From Nitrospirillum viridazoti (GTDB taxonomy: Bacteria; Pseudomonadota; Alphaproteobacteria; Azospirillales; Azospirillaceae): DNA of 64,000 nt. The stretch's first letter is position 1. Each line of letters starts with the position of its first letter. The stretch lies in the NCBI RefSeq assembly GCF_007827975.1, contig NZ_VITT01000006.1; one strand, given 5' to 3'. Below are positions 1-8,160 of this stretch, one piece after another. A program made the translations under genes and the position numbers. The notes below the pieces were generated by a model. The model was not told where the DNA came from, did no database searches, and saw only the letters and a program-made list of their open reading frames with translations.

Positions 1-1698
1 CGCGCTGCCGGCGAATGGGTGCACCGCCTGCCGGCCCTGCCCATCCCCGACGGCCAGGCCCAGGACGCGGCCACCGTGCTGTCCTATCCCGCCGCCGCCC
101 TGTTCTTCGAGCGGGCGCGGGCCGTGCGGTCCGACTTCACCGTGGACGACGCGACCGCCCCCGCGCTGGCCGAGATCTGCCGCCGCCTGGACGGCATCCC
201 CCTGGCCATCGAGCTGGCCGCCGCCCGCGTCGACCTGATGGAGCTGCCGGAACTAGCCAGCCGCCTGCACGACCGGCTGAACCTGCTGACGCGCGGCCGG
301 CGCACCGCCCTGCCCCGCCACCGCACCCTGCGCGCTGCCCTGGACTGGAGTTACGAGCTGCTGGCGCCGGAGGAAAAGGTGCTGCTGATCAGCCTGTCGG
401 TCTTCCGCGCCGGCTTCGACGCGGCGGACGCCCGGGGGCTGACCGGCGGCGGGGAGATGGAGGTGCTGGACGGCCTGGCCGACCTGGTTGCCAAGTCCCT
501 GGTGGTCAGCAGCCGTGAGGGCGGTGCCGCCCGCTACCGCCTGCTGGACACCACGCGCTATTACGGACATGAGCGCCTGGCCGACACCGGCCTGGACGGC
601 CGCGTCCGCACCGCCCACGCCCGCCACATGATCTCGCTGTTCAGCGACGCCCAGGCCTCGTGGGAAGGCAAGGCGCCGCGTGACTGGCTGGCCACCCACA
701 GCCGCCGCATCGACGACGTGCGCGGCGCCCTGGACTGGGCGGTGGGCGAGGGCGGCGACATCGGCCTGGGCCTGACGCTGATCGTCGCCAGCGCCTCGCT
801 GTGGTTCCACCTGTCGCTGCCGCACGAGTTCCTGGGCTGGGCGGAGCGCATCCTGGCCATCCTGGATGAACAGGGCGCCGCCGATCCGGCACGGCGGGTG
901 GAACTACTGGCCGCCTACGGCCACGCCCTGTGGCACACCCGGGGTCCCGTGCCGGAAATGGGCCAGGCCTTCCGCCAGGCGCTGGAGATCGCGGAAGGCA
1001 TTGGCAACGAAGGACTGGCGCGCCGTGCCCAATGGGGCATCTGGGCCTATCACACCCTGGCCGGCGCCTATGCGGAGAGCTTGGCGGCGGCCGAGGCATT
1101 CGCCGCCCGCGTGGGGCCCGAGGGTGGCTTGACAGAGCGGCTGACGGGCATGCGCATGCGCGCCATGTCCCACCATTTCCGGGGGGAACACGCGGCAGGC
1201 CTGGCATTGCTGGAAACGGTCATGGCGGCCGATGCCGACCCGGTGCGCGTCAACCTGGCCAACCATGCCCAGGTGGATGCCAAGCTGGCCGCCTTGACCC
1301 TGCTGATGCGCTTGCGCTGGGCCATGGGGGATGTGCGCGGCGCCCTGGACCTGGCACGCGCGGCGGCGGAGGACGCCACATCCATCGATCACGCCCTGTC
1401 ATTGTGCTACTGCCTGGCCATCGGCGCCATCCCGGTGGCCATTGCCGCCGGAGAGACGGATCTCGCCACCGGCTGGGTCGACCGGTTGGCCCAGCGCACC
1501 ACCCGCCACGCCCTGGACCACTGGAATATCTTCGTCCATGGCTATGGCGCCGCGCTGGGCCGATTGGGGGGCTACACCATCGCCGCCGCCAGCGCCATGC
1601 AGGTTGAGATGTTCGCCGTGGCCGGCAATGCCGAGGCGCGGGCCGTGGTCCTGGCGCGACCGGAGCCCCATGCCGGCTGGCACGGCCCCCTGCTTTAA
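1..1698 (+). CDS. ATPase/TPR-type transcriptional regulator, 3' part
   Basis: The reading frame is open from the first base, so the start lies outside the window; 565 codons are visible. The first ~60 residues contain the end of an NB-ARC/STAND-type ATPase domain, including the segment RRLDGIPLAIELAAARV, which is typical of AfsR/SARP-like and winged-helix ATPase regulators. A winged-helix-like stretch follows (LRAALDWSYELLAPEEK, then LLDTTRYYGHERL) and the rest is alanine-rich helix suggestive of TPR repeats. Proteins of this family usually carry an N-terminal DNA-binding domain, which would be upstream. The C-terminus ends in a short non-helical tail (PEPHAGWHGPLL) and may be slightly truncated relative to relatives. 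Its position before two AraC-type regulators and several hydrolases suggests a local regulator, but no target is shown by the sequence. Confidence 0.8.
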   Translation, partial: RAAGEWVHRLPALPIPDGQAQDAATVLSYPAAALFFERARAVRSDFTVDDATAPALAEICRRLDGIPLAIELAAARVDLMELPELASRLHDRLNLLTRGRRTALPRHRTLRAALDWSYELLAPEEKVLLISLSVFRAGFDAADARGLTGGGEMEVLDGLADLVAKSLVVSSREGGAARYRLLDTTRYYGHERLADTGLDGRVRTAHARHMISLFSDAQASWEGKAPRDWLATHSRRIDDVRGALDWAVGEGGDIGLGLTLIVASASLWFHLSLPHEFLGWAERILAILDEQGAADPARRVELLAAYGHALWHTRGPVPEMGQAFRQALEIAEGIGNEGLARRAQWGIWAYHTLAGAYAESLAAAEAFAARVGPEGGLTERLTGMRMRAMSHHFRGEHAAGLALLETVMAADADPVRVNLANHAQVDAKLAALTLLMRLRWAMGDVRGALDLARAAAEDATSIDHALSLCYCLAIGAIPVAIAAGETDLATGWVDRLAQRTTRHALDHWNIFVHGYGAALGRLGGYTIAAASAMQVEMFAVAGNAEARAVVLARPEPHAGWHGPLL

Positions 1699-1845
1699 CA
1701 CCCCCGGCTTAACGGTGGGGGGACGGTACACAACGCTTCACATCGCTTAACTCCCAGCCTGACGGTCGTCTGACCGACACTGCCTTCATCACGGTCCCCC
1801 GCCCGACACGCCGCGGAAGGGGACGCCCACCGGATGGAGGAAGAC

Positions 1846-2406
1846 ATGACCGCCCCTGCCGCCGCCCTGGACGCCTTTCACACCCTGGCCGGCCTGCCCC
1901 CCGCCGGCTTCCCGGCGGCCGGCCACCTGGCCACCGTCACCCGCCTGCTGGAAGAGGCCATGCATGCCGTGGAGCATGACGTGGCCCAGGCGCGCGACCG
2001 CATCGTCAAGGTACGCGACCTGCTGCTGCACCGCCCGCAGGAAGAGGCGGCACGCGGCGGCTTGGCGCCCTGGCAAGCCCGCCGTGTCGCGGCCCTGGTG
2101 GAGCGGCGGCTGGACGGCACCCTGTGCAACGAGGACCTGGCCGCCGAGGCCAAGCTCAGCACCAGCCATTTCTGCGCCGCCTTCCGCCAGACCTTCGGCA
2201 TGTCGCCGCACGCCTTCGTCGTCAGCCGGCGGGTGGAACGGGCCAAGGCCCTGATGCTGGACACCGATGACGCCCTGGCGGAGATCGCCGACGCCTGCGG
2301 CTTCGCCGACCAGGCGCACCTGAGCCGCCTGTTCCGCCAGGCCACGGGCAGCAGCCCCGCCAGCTGGCGCCGCGCCAACGCCGTCGACGTCTCCCTGATC
2401 GCCTGA
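1846..2406 (+). CDS. AraC-family transcriptional regulator (copy 1)
   Basis: A small AraC/XylS-type regulator of 186 residues. The C-terminal ~100 residues hold both helix-turn-helix motifs: LAAEAKLSTSHFCAAFRQTF is the first, and the EIADACGFADQAHLSRLFRQ segment is the second, which is the AraC signature. The N-terminal ~75 residues form a short helical region, not the usual cupin-like sensor domain. An in-frame ATG lies 12 bases upstream at 1834, but GGAGGA at 1836-1841 is correctly spaced for the ATG at 1846, so I use 1846. It is closely similar over its whole length to the regulator at 4631-5248. It lies 21 bases before an alpha/beta hydrolase on the same strand, so it may control the hydrolase genes; that is inference from position. 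Confidence 0.88.
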   Translation: MTAPAAALDAFHTLAGLPPAGFPAAGHLATVTRLLEEAMHAVEHDVAQARDRIVKVRDLLLHRPQEEAARGGLAPWQARRVAALVERRLDGTLCNEDLAAEAKLSTSHFCAAFRQTFGMSPHAFVVSRRVERAKALMLDTDDALAEIADACGFADQAHLSRLFRQATGSSPASWRRANAVDVSLIA

Positions 2407-2427
2407 CCCTTGCCGGACCGCAGCCCC

Positions 2428-3390
2428 ATGATCCACGACCTGACCACCAAGGGCCCCCGGCTGGACCCCGCCGCGCACTGCCTGACCCTGGATGCGGGCG
2501 TGCAAAGCTTTCTTGACCGTGTGGTGGAGGCTGAATTGCTGCCCTACGCGCCCAGCCTGGCCCCGGCTGTCCGGCGGGACATCGCCGTCCGCCTGCAGGC
2601 GGACGCGCCACCGGTGGAGGAGCCCGTCGTCCACCTCACCATACCGGGCGCCGAGGCGATATCGCTGCGCCTTTGCCGTCCCGCCCAGGGCGCGGCGCGC
2701 CCGTTACCGGTGGTGTTCTACCTGCACGGCGGCCTTTGGGCGCTGGGCGGCTGGGACACCCATGGCGGCGCGGCCGCCGCGCTGGCCCGGTCCTGCGGCG
2801 CCGCCCTGGTCTTCGTCGACCATGGCGGGATGCCGGCCACCCAGGCCCTGAGGCAGGCGCGCGCCGCCCTGGACTGGACGCGCGCTCAGGGACGGGACCA
2901 CGGGCTGGACCCCGCGCGGATGGCCGTGGCCGGCGACGGCAGCGGCGGGGCCATGGCGGCCTTGCTGGCCGCAACCCTGCCGCCCGGCGAGGGCTTTCGC
3001 CTGCTGCTGCTGTTCCATCCCCTGGTGGGGCCGGCGGCGCCGGACACCCCGTCCTCCCCCTGGCTGGACCATTGCGACCTGCCGGCGCTGATGGCCCAGG
3101 CCTTCCCCGGCCAGCCAGCCTGGACGGGGCTGTCGCCGCTGGACCTTGCCCCCGACCGCCTGCGCCGCCTGCCGTCCACGCTGATCCTGACGGCGGAGGC
3201 GGACCTGGCCCGGGAGGGCGGCGAGGCGCTGGCCCGCCGCCTGATGCGGGCGGAGGTGGACGCCAGCGCCCTGCGCCTGATGGGCACCATCCACGACTTC
3301 TTCTGGCTGGATGGGCTGGCGGACACCGCCCCCACCCTGTCGGCCCTGGCCGTGGCGCAACGCGCGCTGACCGACGCCTTCGGCCGCTGA
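2428..3390 (+). CDS. alpha/beta hydrolase, HSL-like esterase/lipase
   Basis: A 320-residue alpha/beta hydrolase of the hormone-sensitive-lipase type. Visible features are the oxyanion-hole HGG (residues 100-102), the nucleophile elbow GDGSGG with Ser172, a probable acid Asp259 in TAEADLAREGG and His289 in TIHDFF. The family motif YRLAPE, normally ~30 residues after HGG, is not present; the matching segment reads VDHGGMPATQA, so this is a divergent member. The reaction is probably hydrolysis of a small ester; the substrate cannot be read. The ATG at 2428 is preferred over the TTG at 2410. It follows an AraC regulator by 21 bases and is probably cotranscribed with it. Confidence 0.82.
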   Translation: MIHDLTTKGPRLDPAAHCLTLDAGVQSFLDRVVEAELLPYAPSLAPAVRRDIAVRLQADAPPVEEPVVHLTIPGAEAISLRLCRPAQGAARPLPVVFYLHGGLWALGGWDTHGGAAAALARSCGAALVFVDHGGMPATQALRQARAALDWTRAQGRDHGLDPARMAVAGDGSGGAMAALLAATLPPGEGFRLLLLFHPLVGPAAPDTPSSPWLDHCDLPALMAQAFPGQPAWTGLSPLDLAPDRLRRLPSTLILTAEADLAREGGEALARRLMRAEVDASALRLMGTIHDFFWLDGLADTAPTLSALAVAQRALTDAFGR

Positions 3391-3426
3391 CTCCCCTTCT
3401 TCCGACTCTCTTTCAGGGAGCGCCCC

Positions 3427-3657
3427 ATGGCACCCAACGCCCCCGCCTTGCGTGTTCTGCTGGCCCTGGCTGGCATCTGCTGCACCGGTCCCGGCGGCGG
3501 CGCCCTGCTGCTGGCCCAGGTCGACTGGCTGATGCCCCGCCTGCGGACTTGGGCGTCGGGCCATGGACACCGGGGGCGGAAGAAAGACGGGACGCCGCTG
3601 ATGACGGGCGGAGAATTCGGACAGACGCCCGCCTTTCCTTCAAGCCCGCCCCGCTGA
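3427..3657 (+). CDS. small hypothetical protein (76 aa)
   Basis: A short reading frame beginning with ATG after AGGGAG at a suitable distance. The N-terminal ~30 residues are hydrophobic (LRVLLALAGICC, then GGGALLLAQVDWLM) and could form one membrane segment or signal sequence; the remainder is charged and low in complexity. I do not recognise a family. It fills the gap between two alpha/beta hydrolase genes on the same strand, leaving only 46 bases before the next start. It may be a real small membrane protein or a chance frame in GC-rich DNA. Confidence 0.35.
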   Translation: MAPNAPALRVLLALAGICCTGPGGGALLLAQVDWLMPRLRTWASGHGHRGRKKDGTPLMTGGEFGQTPAFPSSPPR

Positions 3658-3703
3658 TGGCCGGTACCGTCCGCCCTCTCCCCCACCAACCCGAGGAAGT
3701 CCC

Positions 3704-4525
3704 ATGAGCACCCTGACCCTGCGCGACGGCACCGAGCTCTATTACAAGGACTGGGGCCACGGCCAGCCCGTCCTGTTCAGCCACGGCTGGCCGCTGAGCG
3801 CCGACATGTGGGAATATCAGATGCTGCACCTGGCGCGAAACGGCTACCGCGCCGTGGCCTTCGACCGCCGGGGTTTCGGCCGGTCCAGCCAGCCGTGGGA
3901 CGGCTATGACTACGACACCCTGGCCGACGACGTCGCGCAGCTGATCGAGCATCTGGACCTGAGGGACGTGGTGCTGGTGGGCTTTTCCATGGGCGGGGGC
4001 GACATGGTGCGCTATCTCACCCGCCACGGCGCCGGCCGCGTCGCCAAGCTGGCGCTGGTCAGCGCGGTGACACCCTTCTTCCTCAAGACCGACGACAACC
4101 CCGAGGGCATGCCGGCCGAAGGCTTCGCGGGCATCCGCGCCGCCATCGCCCAGGACCGGCCCCAGTTCGTCGCGGATTTCAGCGTCCTTTATTTCGGCAC
4201 CAACCGGCCGGGGGCCGCGGTGTCCAAGGGGATCCTGGACCAGACGCAGCAAATGGCGGCGCAGGCGTCCATCAAGGCCACCATCGACTGTGTCACCGCC
4301 TTCTCCGAAACCGACTTCCGGCGGGAGATGGCGGACATCCGCCTGCCCACCCTGATCATCCATGGCGATGACGACCAGACGGCGCCGATGGGACCGACCG
4401 CGCTGGCCACCGCGCGCCTGGTCCCCGGGGCCCAGCTGAAGATCTATCCCGGCGCGCCGCATGCCACCTGCACCACCCACAAGGACCAGGTGAACGCCGA
4501 CCTGCTGGCCTTCCTGGGAAGCTGA
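3704..4525 (+). CDS. alpha/beta hydrolase, non-heme chloroperoxidase type
   Basis: A 273-residue enzyme of the cofactor-free haloperoxidase/perhydrolase group of alpha/beta hydrolases, at the usual length for the family. The catalytic triad is visible: Ser95 in GFSMGGGD, Asp224 in IHGDDDQ and His253 in GAPHA. The oxyanion region HGWPLSADMWEYQ (from residue 27) and the segment DRRGFGRSSQPW are typical of this group. In vitro such enzymes form peracids that oxidise halides; the natural role is often ester or lactone hydrolysis. The start is supported by GAGGAAG shortly before the ATG. It lies downstream of the HSL-like hydrolase and upstream of a second AraC-type regulator. Confidence 0.9.
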   Translation: MSTLTLRDGTELYYKDWGHGQPVLFSHGWPLSADMWEYQMLHLARNGYRAVAFDRRGFGRSSQPWDGYDYDTLADDVAQLIEHLDLRDVVLVGFSMGGGDMVRYLTRHGAGRVAKLALVSAVTPFFLKTDDNPEGMPAEGFAGIRAAIAQDRPQFVADFSVLYFGTNRPGAAVSKGILDQTQQMAAQASIKATIDCVTAFSETDFRREMADIRLPTLIIHGDDDQTAPMGPTALATARLVPGAQLKIYPGAPHATCTTHKDQVNADLLAFLGS

Positions 4526-4630
4526 GGCCAAAGCGGAGGCGGGGGGTAGCAAACCTAGGTATGGGATGTTCCGGGACGGGCGAAGGGGCACCGTAGCCAC
4601 ATCAACACGCCCTGCCCAGGAGCCTGTCCC

Positions 4631-5248
4631 ATGCAAGCGCCCCTCCAGACCCCGACGCGGCCCGTTTCCTTCCTCCCGCCCCCGCCGGCCGCACCGCCTC
4701 ATGTGGCCCCGTGGGACGACCGCCGGATCGTCACGCTGGTCACCGCCGCCCAGGCGGCGCTGGACCACGACCTGGAACGGGCGCGCGGCTGCCTGGACCA
4801 ACTGGCCGCGCTGCTGGACGGCACGGAAAAGGCCCCGGTGGATGAGGCCATCCTGCTGCCGTCGGCACGCGCGACCGAGACCGGGGCCAGCAAGGGCGGC
4901 CTGGCGCCCTGGCAGCTGCGCTGCGTCATGGGGCACATCCAGGCCAACCTGTCCCGCCCCCTGCCGGTGGATCAGCTGGCCGCCCTGGCCAACCTCAGCA
5001 CCAACCACTTCACCCGCGCCTTTCGCGCCAGCGTCGGCGAAACGCCGCACACCTACGTGGTGAAGCGCCGCGTGCGCCAGGCCCAGATCCTGATGCTGAC
5101 CACCGACCAGCCATTGAGCGAGATCGCCTATGGCTGCGGCATGGCCGACCAAGCGCACCTGACCCGGCTGTTCCGCCAGTTCGTGGGGGAAACCCCGTTG
5201 CGCTGGCGGCGCACCTGGCGGCGGCCCATGCACAGCCGGGACAATTGA
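4631..5248 (+). CDS. AraC-family transcriptional regulator (copy 2)
   Basis: A 205-residue AraC-type regulator with the double helix-turn-helix in the last ~105 residues: QLAALANLSTNHFTRAFRAS, then EIAYGCGMADQAHLTRLFRQ. The N-terminus is longer and proline-rich (PPPPAAPPHVAPW), followed by a short helical region like that of the regulator at 1846-2406. The two share block after block in the same order, including LAPWQ..R and ADQAHL.RLFRQ, so they are local paralogues. It stands alone between two hydrolase genes, with 168 bases separating it from the next gene. Confidence 0.88.
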   Translation: MQAPLQTPTRPVSFLPPPPAAPPHVAPWDDRRIVTLVTAAQAALDHDLERARGCLDQLAALLDGTEKAPVDEAILLPSARATETGASKGGLAPWQLRCVMGHIQANLSRPLPVDQLAALANLSTNHFTRAFRASVGETPHTYVVKRRVRQAQILMLTTDQPLSEIAYGCGMADQAHLTRLFRQFVGETPLRWRRTWRRPMHSRDN

Positions 5249-5416
5249 AGGCATCCGTTCCGGTTTCCGGCTTTGGTCGCAGCGTTCCGGGCAACGGCCC
5301 GCCCTTGCCCGCCTAACCTTCAAACCACCGCTACCTCCAACAAGACCGGCACCCGTCCACGAGGGAAAGATCGGGGTCATCCACACCACTGACGGCGATG
5401 GAGCGCACTCCGACCC

Positions 5417-6277
5417 ATGACCCAGAAACGCTATACCTTGCAAGCCAACGGCATCCGCCAGTTCGTGGTGGAGGCGGGTGACGGCCCGCCCGTCATCCTG
5501 CTGCACGGCTTCCCCGAAACCAATTACGCCTGGCGGTTCCAGATTCCCGTCCTGGCGGAACGCTACCGCGTCATCGCCCCCGACCTGCGGGGATACGGTG
5601 AGACGGACAAGCCGGCCGCCGGCTATGACAAGCGCACCATGGCCCGCGACATCGTCGAGCTGATGCGGGCGCTGGACATTCCCAAGGTCGCCCTGGTGGG
5701 CCATGATCGCGGGGCCCGCGTCGCCACCCGTTTCGCCAAGGACCACCCGCATCTGGTGGACCGGCTGGTGGTGATGGACAACGTGCCCACCCGCATCGTG
5801 GCGCGGGACCTGAACGCCGCCATCGCCAAATCCTACTGGTTCTTCCTGTTCCACCTGGTACCGGACCTGCCGGAGGCGCTGATCGCCGGGCGGGAGCATA
5901 TCTGGCTGCGCCACTTTTTCTCGGACTGGACTTTCGACCCCAGCGCCATCTCGGGCGAGGCGTTCGACACCTATGTCCGGGCCTACCAGGCGCCCGGCGC
6001 CGTGCGCGGCGCCATGGCCGACTACCGCGCCAACGCGGAGGATTTAGCCCAGGACCGGGCCGACGCCGACGTCAAGATCGCCTGCCCCGTCCTGTCCCTG
6101 TGGGGCAACGATTTCCATGCCGTGGGCAAGCTGTTCGACATGGCCAAGGTCTGGGCCGAGATGGCCGACGACCTGGTGACCGTCCCTATCCCCGACTGCG
6201 GCCACCTGCCCCAGGAGGAACGGCCGGCGGTGGTGAACACGCTGCTGCTGGACTTCCTGGCCCCCTGGAAGGGCTGA
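5417..6277 (+). CDS. alpha/beta hydrolase, fluoroacetate dehalogenase/epoxide hydrolase-like
   Basis: A 286-residue alpha/beta hydrolase with an aspartate nucleophile: Asp97 in VGHDRGAR. Arg98 and Arg101 occupy the carboxylate-binding positions known from fluoroacetate dehalogenases (Asp-Arg-x-x-Arg). The acid is probably Asp121 in VVMDNVPT, 24 residues on as in that family, and the base His263 in DCGHLPQEE. The HGFPETNYAWR motif lies at residues 30-40. The tyrosine of the DYRA segment (Tyr203) is also in place. The His-Trp pair that helps bind fluoride reads Tyr140-Trp141 here, so defluorination is not assured and an epoxide or other haloacid substrate is possible. It lies 92 bases before the pyruvate dehydrogenase gene. 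Confidence 0.87.
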   Translation: MTQKRYTLQANGIRQFVVEAGDGPPVILLHGFPETNYAWRFQIPVLAERYRVIAPDLRGYGETDKPAAGYDKRTMARDIVELMRALDIPKVALVGHDRGARVATRFAKDHPHLVDRLVVMDNVPTRIVARDLNAAIAKSYWFFLFHLVPDLPEALIAGREHIWLRHFFSDWTFDPSAISGEAFDTYVRAYQAPGAVRGAMADYRANAEDLAQDRADADVKIACPVLSLWGNDFHAVGKLFDMAKVWAEMADDLVTVPIPDCGHLPQEERPAVVNTLLLDFLAPWKG

Positions 6278-6369
6278 AGCCCCGTCAGTTGCCCCCTATC
6301 CCGTCGCCCCGGAGGAACCCGCGCCCCGGGAGCCCGTTGATCCCTGCCCTCTTGAGGAGACCGCCGCTC

Positions 6370-8106
6370 ATGTCCATGACCGTTGCCGACCAATTCGCCG
6401 CCACGCTGGCCGCCGCCGGCGTCAAACGCATCTATGGGGTCGTGGGCGACAGCCTGAACGGCCTGACGGACGCGCTGCGCCGGCGCGGCGACATCGAATG
6501 GATCGCCGTCCGGCATGAGGAGGTGGCGGCCTTCGCCGCCAGCGCCGATGCCCACCTGACGGGCACCATCGCCGTCTGCGCTGGCAGCTGCGGGCCGGGC
6601 AACCTGCACCTGATCAACGGGCTGTTCGACTGCCACCGGTCCCGCGTGCCCGTGCTGGCCATCGCCGCCCACATCCCCTCGCCCGAGATCGGATCCGGCT
6701 ATTTCCAGGAAACCCATCCCCAGGACCTGTTTCGGGAATGCAGCCATTATTGCGAACTGGTGTCCGACCCGGCGCAGATGCCGCGCAGCCTGGAGATCGC
6801 GTTGCGCACCGCCATCGGCGAGCGGGGCGTTTCCGTCGTCGTCATCCCCGGCGACGTCGCCTTGAAGGAGGCGGCGACGGAGATGCGGCCCAAGCCCGCC
6901 GGCCTGGTGCCCAAGCCGCCGCTGGTGGTGCCGGCGGACGCGGAGCTGGACGCCCTTGCCGACCTGCTGAACCGCAGCGGCCGCGTCACCCTGTTGTGCG
7001 GCTCGGGCTGCGCCGGGGTCCATGACGCCGTGGTGGCGCTGGCGGAGGCGCTGAAGGCCCCCGTCGTCCACGCCCTGAAAGGCAAGGAGCATGTGGAGTA
7101 CGACAATCCCTATGATGTGGGCATGACGGGCCTGATCGGCTTTTCCTCCGGCTATTACGCCATGCTGGATACCGACATGCTGCTGATGCTGGGCACGGAC
7201 TTCCCCTATCGCCAGTTTTATCCCAAGGGCGCGGGTGTCGCGGTGGCACAGGTCGACATCCGTCCCGGCCAACTGGGCCGACGGGCATCGCTGGACCTGG
7301 GCGTGGTGGGCGATGTCGGCGCCACCGTGCGCGCCCTGCTGCCCCGCCTGGCACCAAAGACGGACGCTGCCCATCTGGAAAAGGCGGTAAAGCACTACCG
7401 CCGCGCGCGGGCGGACCTGGACGCCCTGGCCACCCCCGGCACCGGCCACGGCGTCATCCATCCGCAGCAGGTGGCCAAGGCCGTCAGCGACCTGGCGGCC
7501 GAGGATGCCGTCTTCACCTTCGACGTCGGCCTGCCCACGGTGTGGGCCGCGCGCTACCTGGCCATGAACGGCCGGCGGCGCCTGATCGGTTCCCTCTGGC
7601 ATGGGTCCATGGCCAACGCCATGCCCATGGCCCTGGGCGCCCAGGCGGCCTTCCCCGATCGGCAGGTGGTGTCCCTGTCCGGCGACGGCGGCTTCACCAT
7701 GCTGATGGGTGATTTGCTGACCTTCAAGCAGCGGGGACTGCCGGCCAAGATCATCGTCTTCAACAACGGCGCCCTGGGCTTCATCGAGGTGGAGCAGAAG
7801 TCCACCGGCTTCCTGCCCTTCGGTACCGGCCTGGACAACCCCAACTTCGCCGCGCTGGCGGAAGCGGTGGGCATCAAGGGCATACGCCTTGAACGGCCCT
7901 ATGAGGTGGAACCCGGCCTGCGCGAGGCCTTCGCCCATGACGGCCCCGTGCTGGTGGACGCCGTGGTGGCGCGCACCGAGCTGCCCATTCCGCCGGCCAT
8001 CAACGCCGAAATGGCCAAGGGCTTCACCCTGTACATGCTGAAGGCGGTGATGAGCGGCCGGGGCGATGAGCTGGTGGACCTGGCCAAGACCAACCTGTGG
8101 CGGTAA
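6370..8106 (+). CDS. poxB: pyruvate dehydrogenase (quinone)/pyruvate oxidase
   Basis: A 578-residue thiamine-diphosphate and FAD enzyme, close in length to Escherichia coli PoxB (572). It oxidatively decarboxylates pyruvate to acetate and CO2 and passes electrons to membrane quinone. Supporting blocks are the catalytic Glu50 in RHEEVAAFAA, the stretch VCAGSCGPGNLHLINGLFD, GYFQETHPQ, and the ThDP-binding motif beginning GDGGFTMLMGDLLTF. The C-terminus (SGRGDELVDLAKTN then LWR) closely matches the PoxB tail that binds the membrane on activation, so activity at the membrane is likely. This excludes acetolactate synthase, which lacks that tail. GAGGAG precedes the ATG at 6370; the frame is open further upstream but without a better start. 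Confidence 0.93.
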   Translation: MSMTVADQFAATLAAAGVKRIYGVVGDSLNGLTDALRRRGDIEWIAVRHEEVAAFAASADAHLTGTIAVCAGSCGPGNLHLINGLFDCHRSRVPVLAIAAHIPSPEIGSGYFQETHPQDLFRECSHYCELVSDPAQMPRSLEIALRTAIGERGVSVVVIPGDVALKEAATEMRPKPAGLVPKPPLVVPADAELDALADLLNRSGRVTLLCGSGCAGVHDAVVALAEALKAPVVHALKGKEHVEYDNPYDVGMTGLIGFSSGYYAMLDTDMLLMLGTDFPYRQFYPKGAGVAVAQVDIRPGQLGRRASLDLGVVGDVGATVRALLPRLAPKTDAAHLEKAVKHYRRARADLDALATPGTGHGVIHPQQVAKAVSDLAAEDAVFTFDVGLPTVWAARYLAMNGRRRLIGSLWHGSMANAMPMALGAQAAFPDRQVVSLSGDGGFTMLMGDLLTFKQRGLPAKIIVFNNGALGFIEVEQKSTGFLPFGTGLDNPNFAALAEAVGIKGIRLERPYEVEPGLREAFAHDGPVLVDAVVARTELPIPPAINAEMAKGFTLYMLKAVMSGRGDELVDLAKTNLWR

Positions 8107-8160
8107 GGCCTTTGCCCGCCTTCCCCCGGGCGTTTACAGTGCGCCCGGGGGGACCGGGGA

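Noticed and set aside
6370..8106. Acetolactate synthase large subunit
   Set aside because: The order of blocks and the C-terminal membrane-binding tail match pyruvate:quinone oxidoreductase PoxB.
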